From assembly GCA_023250175.1 (NCBI GenBank), contig JAHFBD010000002.1:1-30213 (forward strand): 30,213 nt of DNA. The letters run 5' to 3'. This document shows positions 16,207 through 24,283 of this stretch, in pieces. Source of the stretch: Candidatus Melainabacteria bacterium (GTDB lineage Bacteria; Cyanobacteriota; Vampirovibrionia; 2-02-FULL-35-15). Numbering within the stretch: position 1 is the first letter of the stretch; every line of letters starts with the position of its first letter. The translations under genes were made by a program, and so were the position numbers. The notes beneath the pieces are model-generated. The model had not been told where the DNA came from. It ran no database searches and saw only the letters and a list, made by a program, of their open reading frames with translations.

Positions 16207-18285
16207 ATGCCACGTACTATACCACTATCTGAATTTAGAAATATGGGAATTGCTGCTCATATTGACGCAGGAAAAACAACTGCAACTGAAAGAGTTCTTT
16301 TTTACTCAGGACTTATTCATAAAATGGGAGAGGTTCATGATGGAACAACTATTACAGATTTTATGGAACAGGAAAAAGAGCGTGGGATAACTATTACTGC
16401 TGCTGCTATTTCAACTAAGTGGAAAGATAAATATATTAATTTAATCGATACTCCTGGGCACGTAGATTTTACTGTAGAAGTTGAGCGATCCATGAGAGTG
16501 TTGGATGGTGTTGTTATTGTTCTGTGTGGTGTAGGAGGAGTTCAACCTCAAACTAAAACGGTCTGGAGGCAAGCTGACAGATACAAAGTCCCACGCATTA
16601 TTTTTGTAAATAAACTTGATAGGGTAGGAGCTGATTTTTACAAAGTTTTAGGACAAATTCAAAATGACTTAAGAGTTAATGCTCATCCTATACAGTTACC
16701 TATTGGAATCGAAGAGAACTTAAGAGGTTTAATAGATTTAATTGAAATGAAAGCATATATGTATGCTGAAGATGATCCAAAAGGACAAAGAATTCAGGTA
16801 GTTGATGTTCCTGCTGATATGTTAGATAAAGCTAAAGAATATAGAGAAAAGCTTGTTGAAGCTATTGTAGAAACTGATGATGCATTAATGGCTAAATATC
16901 TTGAAGGAAAAGAAGTAACGATTCCTGAACTAAAAAAAGGACTTCATGATGCTACATGCAAACTAAAAATTGTTCCATTTACTTGTGGATCAGCCTTTAA
17001 AAATAAAGGGGTTCAATTATTACTTGATGCGGTTGTAGATTATTTACCTGCTCCAGATGAAGTTGAGGCAATTAAAGGGTGGCTTAGAAATGGAGAAGCT
17101 ACGGAAAGAAAAGCAGATGATAGTGAACCATTCAGTGCTTTGGCATTTAAAATTATGACTGATCCATTTGTCGGACGTCTTACATTCTTAAGAGTGTATA
17201 GTGGATGTTTAAAAGCCGGAAGCTATGTCTACAATGCAACAAAAGATAGAAAAGAAAGAATAAGTCGTCTTGTAAAACTTCAAGCAGATGAAAGAACAGA
17301 AATAGATGAGGTTTATGCTGGTGATATTTGTGCTGTGGTTGGTTTAAAAGACACAGGGACAGGAGATACATTGTGTGACGAAGATAAGCCAATTATTCTT
17401 GAATCAATGCATTTCCCAGATCCAGTTATATCAGTGGCAATTGAACCAAAGACAAAAGCGGATCAAGAAAAGATTGGACTTTCACTTCAAAAACTGGCAG
17501 AAGAAGATCCTACATTTAAAATCAGAGTTGATCATGAAACTGGTCAAACCATTATCTCTGGTATGGGAGAGTTACATCTTGAAATTCTTGTGGATAGATT
17601 GCTTAGAGAATTTAAGGTAGAAGCAAATGTTGGTAGACCACAGGTTGCCTATCGTGAAACAGTTAAAGGAAAAGTAACTCAAGAAGGAAAATACATTAGA
17701 CAGTCGGGTGGACGTGGTCAGTATGGACATTGTGTTATTGATATTGAACCTCTCCCACCAGCAACAGGGTTTGAGTTTGTAAATAAAATTGTTGGTGGTA
17801 TTGTTCCAAAAGAATACATACCAGCAATTGAAAAAGGTATTAAAGAAGCAATGACTGGCGGGGTTTTAGCAGGATATCCTATTATTGATCTTAGAATTAC
17901 ATTGCATGATGGTAGCTTCCATGAAGTTGACTCATCAGACATGGCATTCCAGATTGCAGGGTCAATGGCTTTAAAAGAAGGTTTTATGAAAGCAAAGCCA
18001 ATTTTACTAGAACCAATTATGAATTTAGAAGTTGAAGTTCCTGAAGCATTTATGGGAGATGTCATAGGAGATATATCTAGTAGAAGAGGACGTATAGAAG
18101 GTATGGTCACTGAACACGGACTTTCTAAAGTCCATGGTAAGGTACCACTTTCAGAAATGTTTGGGTATGCAACCGATATTAGAAACAGGACAAAAGGACA
18201 AGGTACATTTACTATGGAACCTGCTTGTTATGAAGAAGTCCCTGCTAATGTTGCAGAGCCAATTATTACAGGAAGAAAGAAATAA
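16207..18285 (+). CDS. fusA: Elongation factor G
   Basis: EF-G is the translocation GTPase of protein synthesis and also acts in ribosome recycling. The length of 692 residues is normal. The GTPase motifs are AHIDAGKTT (~17-25), the switch I stretch TDFMEQEKERGITI (~50-63), DTPGHVDFT (~80-88) and NKLDR (~134-138). Domain IV carries the conserved GGRGQYGHCVIDIEP loop and domain V ends near the C-terminus (RSKGQGTFT-like NRTKGQGTFTMEPACYEEVP). The start is well supported by AAGGAG 7 bases upstream. It stands apart from the usual rpsL-rpsG-fusA-tuf cluster, none of which is present here. Confidence 0.97.
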   Translation: MPRTIPLSEFRNMGIAAHIDAGKTTATERVLFYSGLIHKMGEVHDGTTITDFMEQEKERGITITAAAISTKWKDKYINLIDTPGHVDFTVEVERSMRVLDGVVIVLCGVGGVQPQTKTVWRQADRYKVPRIIFVNKLDRVGADFYKVLGQIQNDLRVNAHPIQLPIGIEENLRGLIDLIEMKAYMYAEDDPKGQRIQVVDVPADMLDKAKEYREKLVEAIVETDDALMAKYLEGKEVTIPELKKGLHDATCKLKIVPFTCGSAFKNKGVQLLLDAVVDYLPAPDEVEAIKGWLRNGEATERKADDSEPFSALAFKIMTDPFVGRLTFLRVYSGCLKAGSYVYNATKDRKERISRLVKLQADERTEIDEVYAGDICAVVGLKDTGTGDTLCDEDKPIILESMHFPDPVISVAIEPKTKADQEKIGLSLQKLAEEDPTFKIRVDHETGQTIISGMGELHLEILVDRLLREFKVEANVGRPQVAYRETVKGKVTQEGKYIRQSGGRGQYGHCVIDIEPLPPATGFEFVNKIVGGIVPKEYIPAIEKGIKEAMTGGVLAGYPIIDLRITLHDGSFHEVDSSDMAFQIAGSMALKEGFMKAKPILLEPIMNLEVEVPEAFMGDVIGDISSRRGRIEGMVTEHGLSKVHGKVPLSEMFGYATDIRNRTKGQGTFTMEPACYEEVPANVAEPIITGRKK

Positions 18286-18316
18286 GATAAGAAAAACCTC
18301 ATACAAAAAACTTACA

Positions 18317-18346
18317 CACTTCATATTGCTTAATATGAAAAGAGTG
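18317..18346 (+). other. Hairpin after fusA, no U-tract on the plus strand
   Basis: TTCATATT/AATATGAA with loop GCTT forms a perfect 8-bp stem, extended by CACT/AGTG across a small bulge. An A-rich rather than T-rich stretch follows on the plus strand, so it is a poor intrinsic terminator in the fusA direction. Confidence 0.4.
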
Positions 18347-18424
18347 AAAAAGTAAAAAATATTATTTTTTAATAGCTAAATAAAGACAATTTATAAAGCT
18401 TTGTGTTTCATTGTGTACATATGC

Positions 18425-18452
18425 TTGCACAATTATAGAAGTGTAGTACAAT
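18425..18452 (+). promoter_or_regulatory. Sigma-70-like promoter of the response regulator gene
   Basis: TTGCAC (-35) and TACAAT (-10) are separated by 16 bp. The predicted start near 18459 leaves a leader of only ~8 nt before the ATG at 18467 and ~14 nt before the alternative ATG at 18473. No Shine-Dalgarno sequence lies in that leader. Confidence 0.55.
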
Positions 18453-18466
18453 AAAAACTAAGTAAA

Positions 18467-19156
18467 ATGGTTATGAGTAAAAAGGTACTTATCGTTGATG
18501 ATGACGAGAGCACAGTTGCACAGTTGCAAGGTGTACTCTCTCGAGCTGGGTATATACCCATCACTTCCAGAAATGGCAAGGAAGGGTTAGAGCTTGCATT
18601 AAGAGAAAAGCCTGATCTTATGGTTCTTGAAGTAACATTGCCAGATTTAGATGGCTTTTCAATTTGTAAGTCGTTGCGTTCAGAAGGTTTTAATAGCCCA
18701 ATTATATTCTTAACAAATAAAACTTCAGAAATAGATGCTGTTATTGGACTTGAGCTTGGAGCTCAGGATTATATTAGAAAGCCATTGCCTTTAAAAGAAC
18801 TATTAACACGTATAGAAGTACATCTAAAGAAAAACTATAATGAGCCAAATAAAAAAATTACAATTGAAGACTTAGAAATTGATCTTGAGAGAAGAAAAGT
18901 AAAGCATAAAGGCATGATAAAGGAATTAACTCATAAAGAATTCCAATTATTATATGCACTTGCGCAATCTCCAAATAAAGTTTTTTCAAGGAATGAGCTT
19001 TTAACAAATGTCTGGGGATGGGCCCAATGCGGACAGACTAGAACCGTAGATATTCATATCGGGTATCTAAGAAAAAAATTCGAAGATAATCCACGAAAGC
19101 CAAGATTATTCCAAACCATTAGAGGTGTTGGATATACATTAAATACAGAAAACTAA
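18467..19156 (+). CDS. OmpR/PhoB-family response regulator with Glu at the phospho-acceptor site
   Basis: A 229-residue transcription factor. The receiver domain (~5-123) has the acidic pocket VDDDE, the switch Thr in FLTNK and the conserved Lys in YIRKP. The phospho-acceptor position reads PDLMVLEVTLPDLDG, where the family has LD[VW]MLP: residue 55 is Glu (codon 18629-18631) instead of Asp. The winged-helix DNA-binding domain (~132-227) is intact (LTHKEFQLLYALAQSPNKVFS, TVDIHIGYLRKKF, TIRGVGYTL). Glu often mimics phospho-Asp, so the protein may be constitutively active or kinase-independent; this is inference. No histidine kinase gene is nearby. The start could be 18467 or 18473. Confidence 0.93.
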   Translation: MVMSKKVLIVDDDESTVAQLQGVLSRAGYIPITSRNGKEGLELALREKPDLMVLEVTLPDLDGFSICKSLRSEGFNSPIIFLTNKTSEIDAVIGLELGAQDYIRKPLPLKELLTRIEVHLKKNYNEPNKKITIEDLEIDLERRKVKHKGMIKELTHKEFQLLYALAQSPNKVFSRNELLTNVWGWAQCGQTRTVDIHIGYLRKKFEDNPRKPRLFQTIRGVGYTLNTEN

Positions 19157-19234
19157 TAGAGTTTCTTTTTGAACAGTTAAATAAATCTTTAATTTTTGAA
19201 GCAAGATTTTCTTTGCTGCTAAAATAAATTTACT

Positions 19235-19690
19235 ATGAACGATCTTGATGCACCATTATTTACCTCTATAGTCACCATGGCAATACTAATTTCTGCCTGT
19301 GGAAGTCTTATAATTTCTACATCTAATAGATTAATAAGAGTTGTAGATATCTGTAGAAGTTTTTGTGAAAGAGCAAAAAGTGAAACAAATGAATCTGAAT
19401 TAAATCAAATACTTTTTCAACTGGGTAAAATAGGACCAAGAATAAAACTTTTAGAAACAGCACTTACTATGTTTTATGTAGCTATTAGCTGTTTTGCATT
19501 TACTACATTATTTATGCCACTAGATAAGCTTGTTCCTCAGGATATGAGTACTCTTATCTTAGTTAGTGTTATTGTTGGAGTTTTAATTCTTCCGATTGCA
19601 AGCATAATCCTTGTAATTGAGAGACAGTTTTCCATGAAATCCATCTGGCAAGAAATTGATTATGTAAACAATGCTGTTAGAAAGAAATAA
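19235..19690 (+). CDS. DUF2721-like membrane protein
   Basis: A 151-residue protein with three hydrophobic helices: residues ~8-28, ~83-103 and ~110-132. The layout fits DUF2721. The first helix ends in STSNRLIRVVDICRSF, a charged coiled segment (RAKSETNESELNQILFQLGKIGPRIKLLE) follows, then two closing helices and a C-terminal amphipathic tail (FSMKSIWQEIDYVNNAVRKK). The function of the family is unknown. It follows the response regulator by 78 bp on the same strand and is tail-to-tail with yidC, their stops only 3 bp apart. The assignment is by pattern, with moderate confidence. Confidence 0.8.
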   Translation: MNDLDAPLFTSIVTMAILISACGSLIISTSNRLIRVVDICRSFCERAKSETNESELNQILFQLGKIGPRIKLLETALTMFYVAISCFAFTTLFMPLDKLVPQDMSTLILVSVIVGVLILPIASIILVIERQFSMKSIWQEIDYVNNAVRKK

Positions 19691-19693
19691 TAA

Positions 19694-20857
19694 CTAAACT
19701 CTTGTTCTAACTTTTTCACCTTCTACAATTTGGTTTGTTGTTTGTAATGTTTCTATGGCTATTGGCTTTCGCATAATTAGCCAGGTTTGAAGAGCTTGAA
19801 TTAGTCCGCTTACAACAAAATATAGCAAAACCCCGGCAGGGACTGGGAAAAACAAGGTCATAATAGTTACCATTGGTGGCATCATTTGTTGCATCATTTT
19901 TTGCATTTCAGCTTGCTTAGGATCGCTTGGAGGAGGAGCTGATTTGCTGGTAACTTTTCCTGAAAGCCAGATAGTCATTGAGAATAAAACAACTAAGATT
20001 ATTACATCAATATTCATTTTTCCACTTACAGGATCAACTGCACCAGTTTTTCCTAATCCACTAATAAATAAAAACTTATCTTTTTCAGAACTTGCCGGCA
20101 AAATCGCATTTAAATATACACGCCCTTCTTTTTTTGTTTCTAAGTCAATGCTGTTATCTGATTTAATTGTGAGTGCAGCAACAGAATCTAAATCTTTTCC
20201 CATGTATCCAGGTGTATAGTAAGGCTTATCAGATAATTCCCATTTAACATCTTTTGAGATATCATTTGTGTTTCCTTCTAACTGAAAAACCATATAGTTT
20301 ATTGTTTCATTGGCTGATACTTTTACTTCTCCAGGATTTAAAACAAGCCTTCCTTTTTGACCTTTTTCACCTACAAAAATTATAGGATTTGAAGAACCTT
20401 TAACTTGTTTGTTTAATGCATTATCTTTATTTAAAATCTCCACTGGTACAGTGATTGCTATTGGCTTAAAAGGTGAACCATTAAATGCCCAAAATAATGC
20501 AATTAAAATGGGTAGTTGTATAAGCATTGGAATACAGCCACCAAGGGGGTTTACTTTATTTCTTTGGTAAAACTCCATCATATCCTTTTGGAATTCTTCC
20601 TGTGCTTCTTTTAATTTTGCAGGTTTATCTTTATGTTTTTCTTTTTGCTGATTAAAACGATCCTGAAGAATTTTAATCTTGGGCTGCAGTGCCTGCATTT
20701 TTTGCATTGATTCAGTTTGTTGCCTGGTCAAAGGATAAAGAACAGCTTTTACAATAATTGTTACAGCCATAATTGCCCAGCCATAATTCCCAAGACACTG
20801 CTTAAAAAAGCTAAGCATTGGAAGAATAAGATGATATGTAATTAATCCAAAATCCAT
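19694..20857 (-). CDS. yidC: Membrane protein insertase YidC (cyanobacterial-type, with Ig-like insert)
   Basis: YidC/Oxa1 inserts and folds inner-membrane proteins, alone or with Sec. The 387 residues contain the conserved core: NYGWAIMAVTIIVKAVLYPLTRQQTESM, a charged cytoplasmic hairpin (~45-100), NPLGGCIPMLIQLPILIALFWAF, and the closing pair MPPMVTIMTLFFPVPAGVLLYFVVSGLIQALQ. There is no large N-terminal P1 domain as in E. coli. Instead, ~140 residues (about 135-270) are inserted between the ALFWAF helix and the next one. They include a strand-rich Ig/BIG2-like part (LNPGEVKVSANETINYMVFQL, then DVKWELSD, LYLNAILP-type strands). That placement recalls cyanobacterial YidC. It is the last gene of the rpmH-rnpA-yidD-yidC operon. 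Confidence 0.95.
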   Translation of the reverse strand: MDFGLITYHLILPMLSFFKQCLGNYGWAIMAVTIIVKAVLYPLTRQQTESMQKMQALQPKIKILQDRFNQQKEKHKDKPAKLKEAQEEFQKDMMEFYQRNKVNPLGGCIPMLIQLPILIALFWAFNGSPFKPIAITVPVEILNKDNALNKQVKGSSNPIIFVGEKGQKGRLVLNPGEVKVSANETINYMVFQLEGNTNDISKDVKWELSDKPYYTPGYMGKDLDSVAALTIKSDNSIDLETKKEGRVYLNAILPASSEKDKFLFISGLGKTGAVDPVSGKMNIDVIILVVLFSMTIWLSGKVTSKSAPPPSDPKQAEMQKMMQQMMPPMVTIMTLFFPVPAGVLLYFVVSGLIQALQTWLIMRKPIAIETLQTTNQIVEGEKVRTRV

Positions 20858-20891
20858 ATTAGTACCGTAACATTATAGACTATAGGCTTGT

Positions 20892-21116
20892 TTAATGTAT
20901 TTCATCAACTCCACCCTCGCACAATGGGTGACAACGAATTAGTCTCTTTAATGTTAAAACTCCACCTTCATATAAACCAAACTTTTTAATTGCATGAATA
21001 CAATAATCTGAACAACTTGGGTAGAATCTGCATTTTGAAAAAGGGAAGAGATAAGATCTTAACTTTCTGGTTTTATGCCATAGAAAAATAAGGAAAAATA
21101 AAATTTGTGTCAACAT
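20892..21116 (-). CDS. yidD: YidD, membrane protein insertion efficiency factor
   Basis: A 74-residue protein. An N-terminal hydrophobic/amphipathic stretch (LTQILFFLIFLW) precedes the family core: CRFYPSCSDYCIHAIKKFG, LTLKRLIRCHPLCEGGVDEIH. The conserved cysteines (CRF..SC and RCHP) and the GG-x-D end are all present. YidD associates with the membrane and assists YidC-dependent insertion. Its position between rnpA and yidC is the standard order, which supports the call. Confidence 0.96.
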   Translation of the reverse strand: MLTQILFFLIFLWHKTRKLRSYLFPFSKCRFYPSCSDYCIHAIKKFGLYEGGVLTLKRLIRCHPLCEGGVDEIH

Positions 21117-21130
21117 ATACTAAATTATTT

Positions 21131-21502
21131 TTATCCTTTAACTAATCTTGTCAATAACTCATCTTGTGTAGTTTTTATCTGGCTAAATGTTGCACCTAGT
21201 ATAGGTGAATTTGCCACCCAGATTAAACTAGAAATAGCATTAAATCTGGAATTTTCAGCATTTATAAACTTTTTTTTAATTAATTGATATCCTGCTCGCA
21301 TCCTTCTTTTTATAAGGTTTCGTTTATTTGCTTTTTTATTAATACTAACTCCTACTACAAAAGCCACCTTTGGCAATGTGTTAATATCCGTTCTTTTGTA
21401 GAGATAATACAGTGTCAGTAATCTTGAATTTATTCTTTGTTTCTTTTTAAATGCAATAGTAAAAAGATATCTCTCTTTTAACCTCTCCGATTTTTGTAAC
21501 AT
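21131..21502 (-). CDS. rnpA: Ribonuclease P protein component
   Basis: RnpA is the basic protein subunit that, with RNase P RNA, matures tRNA 5' ends. The family signature KKANKRNLIKRRMR is present near residues 57-70. It follows the N-terminal FAxxx-type strand (YLFTIAFKKKQRINSRLLTLYYL) and VAFVVGVSINKKA. The length of 123 residues and the strongly basic composition are typical. It begins 10 bp after rpmH, as in most bacteria, without a clear ribosome site of its own. Confidence 0.95.
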   Translation of the reverse strand: MLQKSERLKERYLFTIAFKKKQRINSRLLTLYYLYKRTDINTLPKVAFVVGVSINKKANKRNLIKRRMRAGYQLIKKKFINAENSRFNAISSLIWVANSPILGATFSQIKTTQDELLTRLVKG

Positions 21503-21512
21503 AAGAGCTTAA

Positions 21513-21653
21513 CTACCAACTGGGAGCTAATTTTTTACGGCCTTTTTTTCTTCGTCTCTTTAAGACTTCTCTACCAGCCTTGGTTTTAATTCGGGCTCTA
21601 AAACCACTTGTTTTAATCTTTTTTCTTCTACTTCCACCTAATGTTCTTTTCAT
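21513..21653 (-). CDS. rpmH: Ribosomal protein L34
   Basis: A 46-codon minus-strand frame encodes MKRTLGGSRRKKIKTSGFRA followed by RIKTKAGREVLKRRRKKGRK and KLAPSW. This matches the L34 pattern (MKRT-x-G-G ... SGFRAR ... GR-x-VL-x-RRR-x-KGR). L34 is a small basic protein of the large ribosomal subunit. It is the first gene of the rpmH-rnpA-yidD-yidC operon and is divergent from dnaA. Confidence 0.97.
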   Translation of the reverse strand: MKRTLGGSRRKKIKTSGFRARIKTKAGREVLKRRRKKGRKKLAPSW

Positions 21654-22061
21654 AAATTTACTTCCTCACTATTAAAACAATAAAAACAGATTAAAAATCA
21701 CTTCAATATTTATAGCATAACTTATAGAAGAAGCGTTAAAGATTTTTGGTTTTTACCTACCGCTCGTTTTGCACTAATGCTCAACTCGCTTTTATCTTAC
21801 ATGACACTTTTTGGTGAATAAATCACACAAAAAGCTTATTTATAGTCTTATATATTATAGCTAGGCAGTAACGATTTTTGTTTTACACAATATATCTTTT
21901 TTTACTAATTCAAGTAACTTAAATTTGGAATTTTCAAATACAGAATTTTGTTCAACAATTCTTAATTCTAAATTCTGATTTTTTCAATTTTTCTTATGTT
22001 AAGCTTTTTAGTCCAATTTAAATTCTTTCTTTCTGAAGAAGAAAAAAGAATAACTACCAAA
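21654..22061. other. Intergenic region between rpmH and dnaA (possible origin region)
   Basis: This is the rpmH/dnaA divergent junction, where the replication origin lies in many bacteria. It holds family A repeat copy 2 (21754-21872). It also holds a single sequence fitting the TTWTNCACA DnaA-box consensus (TTTTACACA, 21881-21889) and a very AT-rich 110-bp stretch up to dnaA with repeated GAATT/AATTC words. One box is too few to call an origin with confidence. The frame of dnaA is open through 21996-22061 but is probably not translated. Confidence 0.35.
21754..21872 (+). repeat. Family A intergenic repeat, copy 2
   Basis: This 119-bp copy begins TACCTACCGCTCG and ends GCTAGGCAGTAAC. The hairpin core (21807-21835) is identical to the other copies over CTTTTTGGTGAATAAATCAC and the following ACAAAAAGC. 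The first base pair is lost (A instead of G before the C-T5 run). One or two small length changes relative to copy 1 break any shared reading frame. It lies between rpmH and dnaA. Confidence 0.9.
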
Positions 22062-23468
22062 ATGAATAATATGCTTGAAAAAATTTGGCACGAAGTACAA
22101 GGCCTTTTATCTAAAGAAATGAAAGGCCCAAGCTTTCAGACCTGGGTGAAGCCATCGAAACTTATTGAAATAAGAGATGATGGGAAAGTATTACTTGCAG
22201 TTAAGAATGAGTTTAATAAAAACTTTTTACAGCAATCGTATAATGTCAAAATTGCATCTGTGCTTGAAAAGGTTTTACGAAAAAAAATCACTTTAGAGAT
22301 TGTTGTGAAAAGTAATCTTGACATCGGTGAATTTGTACCTTCTTTAGCTACCCTTAGAGAGAATCAAAACACAGTTTTGCCTCTTACTTCCTCTTACCCT
22401 TCTCAAACTGGGGTATATCTTGATCATACTTTTAAATGTAAATCCAACTTAAATCCATCTTATACATTTGAAAGTTTTGTAGTAGGCCCAAGCAATCAGT
22501 TTTGCCATGCAGCAGCACTTGCAGTAGCAGAGGCACAGATAGAACAATATAATCCACTTTTTATTTATGGTGGTGTGGGTCTTGGAAAGACTCACCTTGT
22601 CAATGCAATTGCAAGTTATGCAATTGAACAAAGAAAAGAAAACATAAAGTATTTATCTAGTGAGTCATTTACCAATGAGCTTATACAGTCTATCCGTACA
22701 GACTCAATGCCTAGATTTAGAGAAAAATACAGACAAGTGGATTTGTTAATGATAGATGATATTCAGTTTCTAGCTGGTAAAGAAGCTACTCAAGAAGAGT
22801 TATTTCATACATTTAATACATTGAGAGATAATGGAAAGCAAGTTATTTTAACAGCTGATCGTCCACCAAGTTCATTAACACTTATTGCAGATAGATTAAG
22901 AAGTCGGTTTGAAGGGGGCTTAATTGCAGATATTCAGGTTCCTGACCTTGAGACAAGAATTGCTATTTTAATGCTTAAAGCAGAACGGTTAAGTATTGAT
23001 TTAGAAATAAGTGTTGCTGAATATATTGCAACTGTTTTTGCAAATAATATAAGAGAACTTGAAGGTGCACTGAAAAGAGTTCATGCATACTTAGCATTTA
23101 CACAAGAAGAGCTAAGCTTGCAAAATGTACAAAGGGTTTTATCAGGTAACAATTTACTTCAAACAAAACTAGCTCCCGAAGCAATACTTAAAACAGTTGC
23201 TGCTTACTATAATGTTTCTTATGATGATTTAATTAGTCAAAAACGTTCTTCTGATTTAACAGTCCCACGACATATAGCCATTTTTTTACTACATGATTCT
23301 TATAATCTTAGTTTTCCACGGATTGGAGAGCTTTTATCAAATCGTACACATAGCTCAGCAATTTATGCATACCAGCAGGTAAAGAAGAAGCTAATAAATG
23401 ATAAACATCTCTCAGAACAAATCAATGCTCTAAAAGGGTTGATTGAGAGAAGGAAATCAGTTAATTAA
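22062..23468 (+). CDS. dnaA: Chromosomal replication initiator DnaA (variant DNA-recognition signature)
   Basis: DnaA is an AAA+ ATPase that binds DnaA boxes and opens the replication origin. Domain I starts MNNMLEKIWHEVQGLLSKEM with PSFQTWVKP. Walker A is GGVGLGKTHL, Walker B LLMIDDIQFLAGK, and the sensor region includes RLRSRFEGGL and RELEGALKR. Domain IV has the family frame (AYYNVSYDDLISQKRSSD, VPRHIAIFLLHDSYNLSFPRIG). However, the usual G-G-R-D-H-T-T-V reads S-N-R-T-H-S-S-A, replacing the base-contacting Asp by Thr. The frame is open back to an ATG at 21996, but those 22 residues are unlike DnaA N-termini, so I prefer 22062. It is divergent from rpmH. Confidence 0.95.
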   Translation: MNNMLEKIWHEVQGLLSKEMKGPSFQTWVKPSKLIEIRDDGKVLLAVKNEFNKNFLQQSYNVKIASVLEKVLRKKITLEIVVKSNLDIGEFVPSLATLRENQNTVLPLTSSYPSQTGVYLDHTFKCKSNLNPSYTFESFVVGPSNQFCHAAALAVAEAQIEQYNPLFIYGGVGLGKTHLVNAIASYAIEQRKENIKYLSSESFTNELIQSIRTDSMPRFREKYRQVDLLMIDDIQFLAGKEATQEELFHTFNTLRDNGKQVILTADRPPSSLTLIADRLRSRFEGGLIADIQVPDLETRIAILMLKAERLSIDLEISVAEYIATVFANNIRELEGALKRVHAYLAFTQEELSLQNVQRVLSGNNLLQTKLAPEAILKTVAAYYNVSYDDLISQKRSSDLTVPRHIAIFLLHDSYNLSFPRIGELLSNRTHSSAIYAYQQVKKKLINDKHLSEQINALKGLIERRKSVN

Positions 23469-23559
23469 TCCGAAAAGACTAGATTAAGAGACCTGATTGT
23501 GTTAAAACTGTAAGCAAGTTTTTAAGAAAATTTTAAGGAAAATATATTGGAGGATAATT

Positions 23560-24105
23560 ATGTCAACAATTTCTATAGGTCAAAAAGTAGTAACTCCTAT
23601 TGGGAGTAGTGGTAGGTTTAATGCTTTATTTGGAAGTCAAAAATTAGAAGAAAGAGTTTTGTTAGGAAACCCAGTTAATGGAAGAGTCCCAATAAGATTT
23701 ACAAGTAACGTAGATAGTAATAGTTCTGCTGATTATAGTCTTAGTCCTGAATCAAGACTACTAGAAATGGCTAACGTGCAAAAAGCTAAAATTCTAAATG
23801 GTGATGATTTGTCAACCACAGACAAAAATGTTATTAGGCTTTGGTCTGCACCAAACTTGTGGGAGCATCAAGAAGGTATAGCTGCTTTAAATAGAAACTT
23901 TCGAACATGGGCTATCTTTGGTGAAGATGGACTAATAACAAACCTAACAAATGAAAGGCCTGATTCTAATTCATATACAGAACTTCTAATCAATGAAGAC
24001 AATTCTTTAGGAATGGGGTTACGTCAGAATGCACCGCTGGAGCTATATGGACAACTTGAGATAATTAATTGGTTACTTAGTCAAGTAACAACTACGTTAA
24101 AGTAA
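23560..24105 (+). CDS. Hypothetical protein downstream of dnaA
   Basis: A 181-residue soluble protein with no recognised family. The start is secure: TTGGAGG lies 8-9 bases before the ATG. The first ~70 residues are Gly/Ser/Asn-rich and probably flexible. The rest contains a helical SPESRLLEMANVQKAKILNG segment, a DLSTTDKNVIRLWSAPNLWEHQEG stretch with several Trp, and a C-terminal mixed region (RTWAIFGEDGLITNLTNE; LELYGQLEIINWLLSQVTTTLK). It has no signal peptide, membrane helix or metal motif. It lies 91 bp after dnaA on the same strand. Confidence 0.78.
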   Translation: MSTISIGQKVVTPIGSSGRFNALFGSQKLEERVLLGNPVNGRVPIRFTSNVDSNSSADYSLSPESRLLEMANVQKAKILNGDDLSTTDKNVIRLWSAPNLWEHQEGIAALNRNFRTWAIFGEDGLITNLTNERPDSNSYTELLINEDNSLGMGLRQNAPLELYGQLEIINWLLSQVTTTLK

Positions 24106-24168
24106 AAGTTTTATTTACATAGCTGAATTAGTCAGAAAACAGCAGATTTTTGAAATCTATTAGTTAAT

Positions 24169-24196
24169 ATTTAGCATGAAACAATTCATGTTAAAT
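24169..24196 (+). other. Stem-loop between the hypothetical gene and ALDH
   Basis: ATTTAGCATGAA and TTCATGTTAAAT form a 12-bp stem (one G.T pair) around loop ACAA. No T-run follows on either side, so it is either a weak terminator, a 3'-end-protecting hairpin or an operator for the downstream gene. Confidence 0.4.
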
Positions 24197-24283
24197 ATGA
24201 GTTACGTGTTCTAAAGAATATAATAATTATTAATGAGCAAAAAACACTCTGGGGATATGGACAATAAAGACAAGGAGAAATCT

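Noticed and set aside
17180..18110. Minus-strand ORFs within fusA
   Set aside because: Antisense shadows of a strongly conserved gene; no ribosome sites.
21654..21995. Firm call of oriC
   Set aside because: Only one DnaA-box-consensus word was seen and no 13-mer array; position beside dnaA alone is not enough.
24233..24283. Upstream start of the ALDH gene
   Set aside because: AAGGAG at the right distance marks 24284; the upstream 17 residues are charged and unlike the family.
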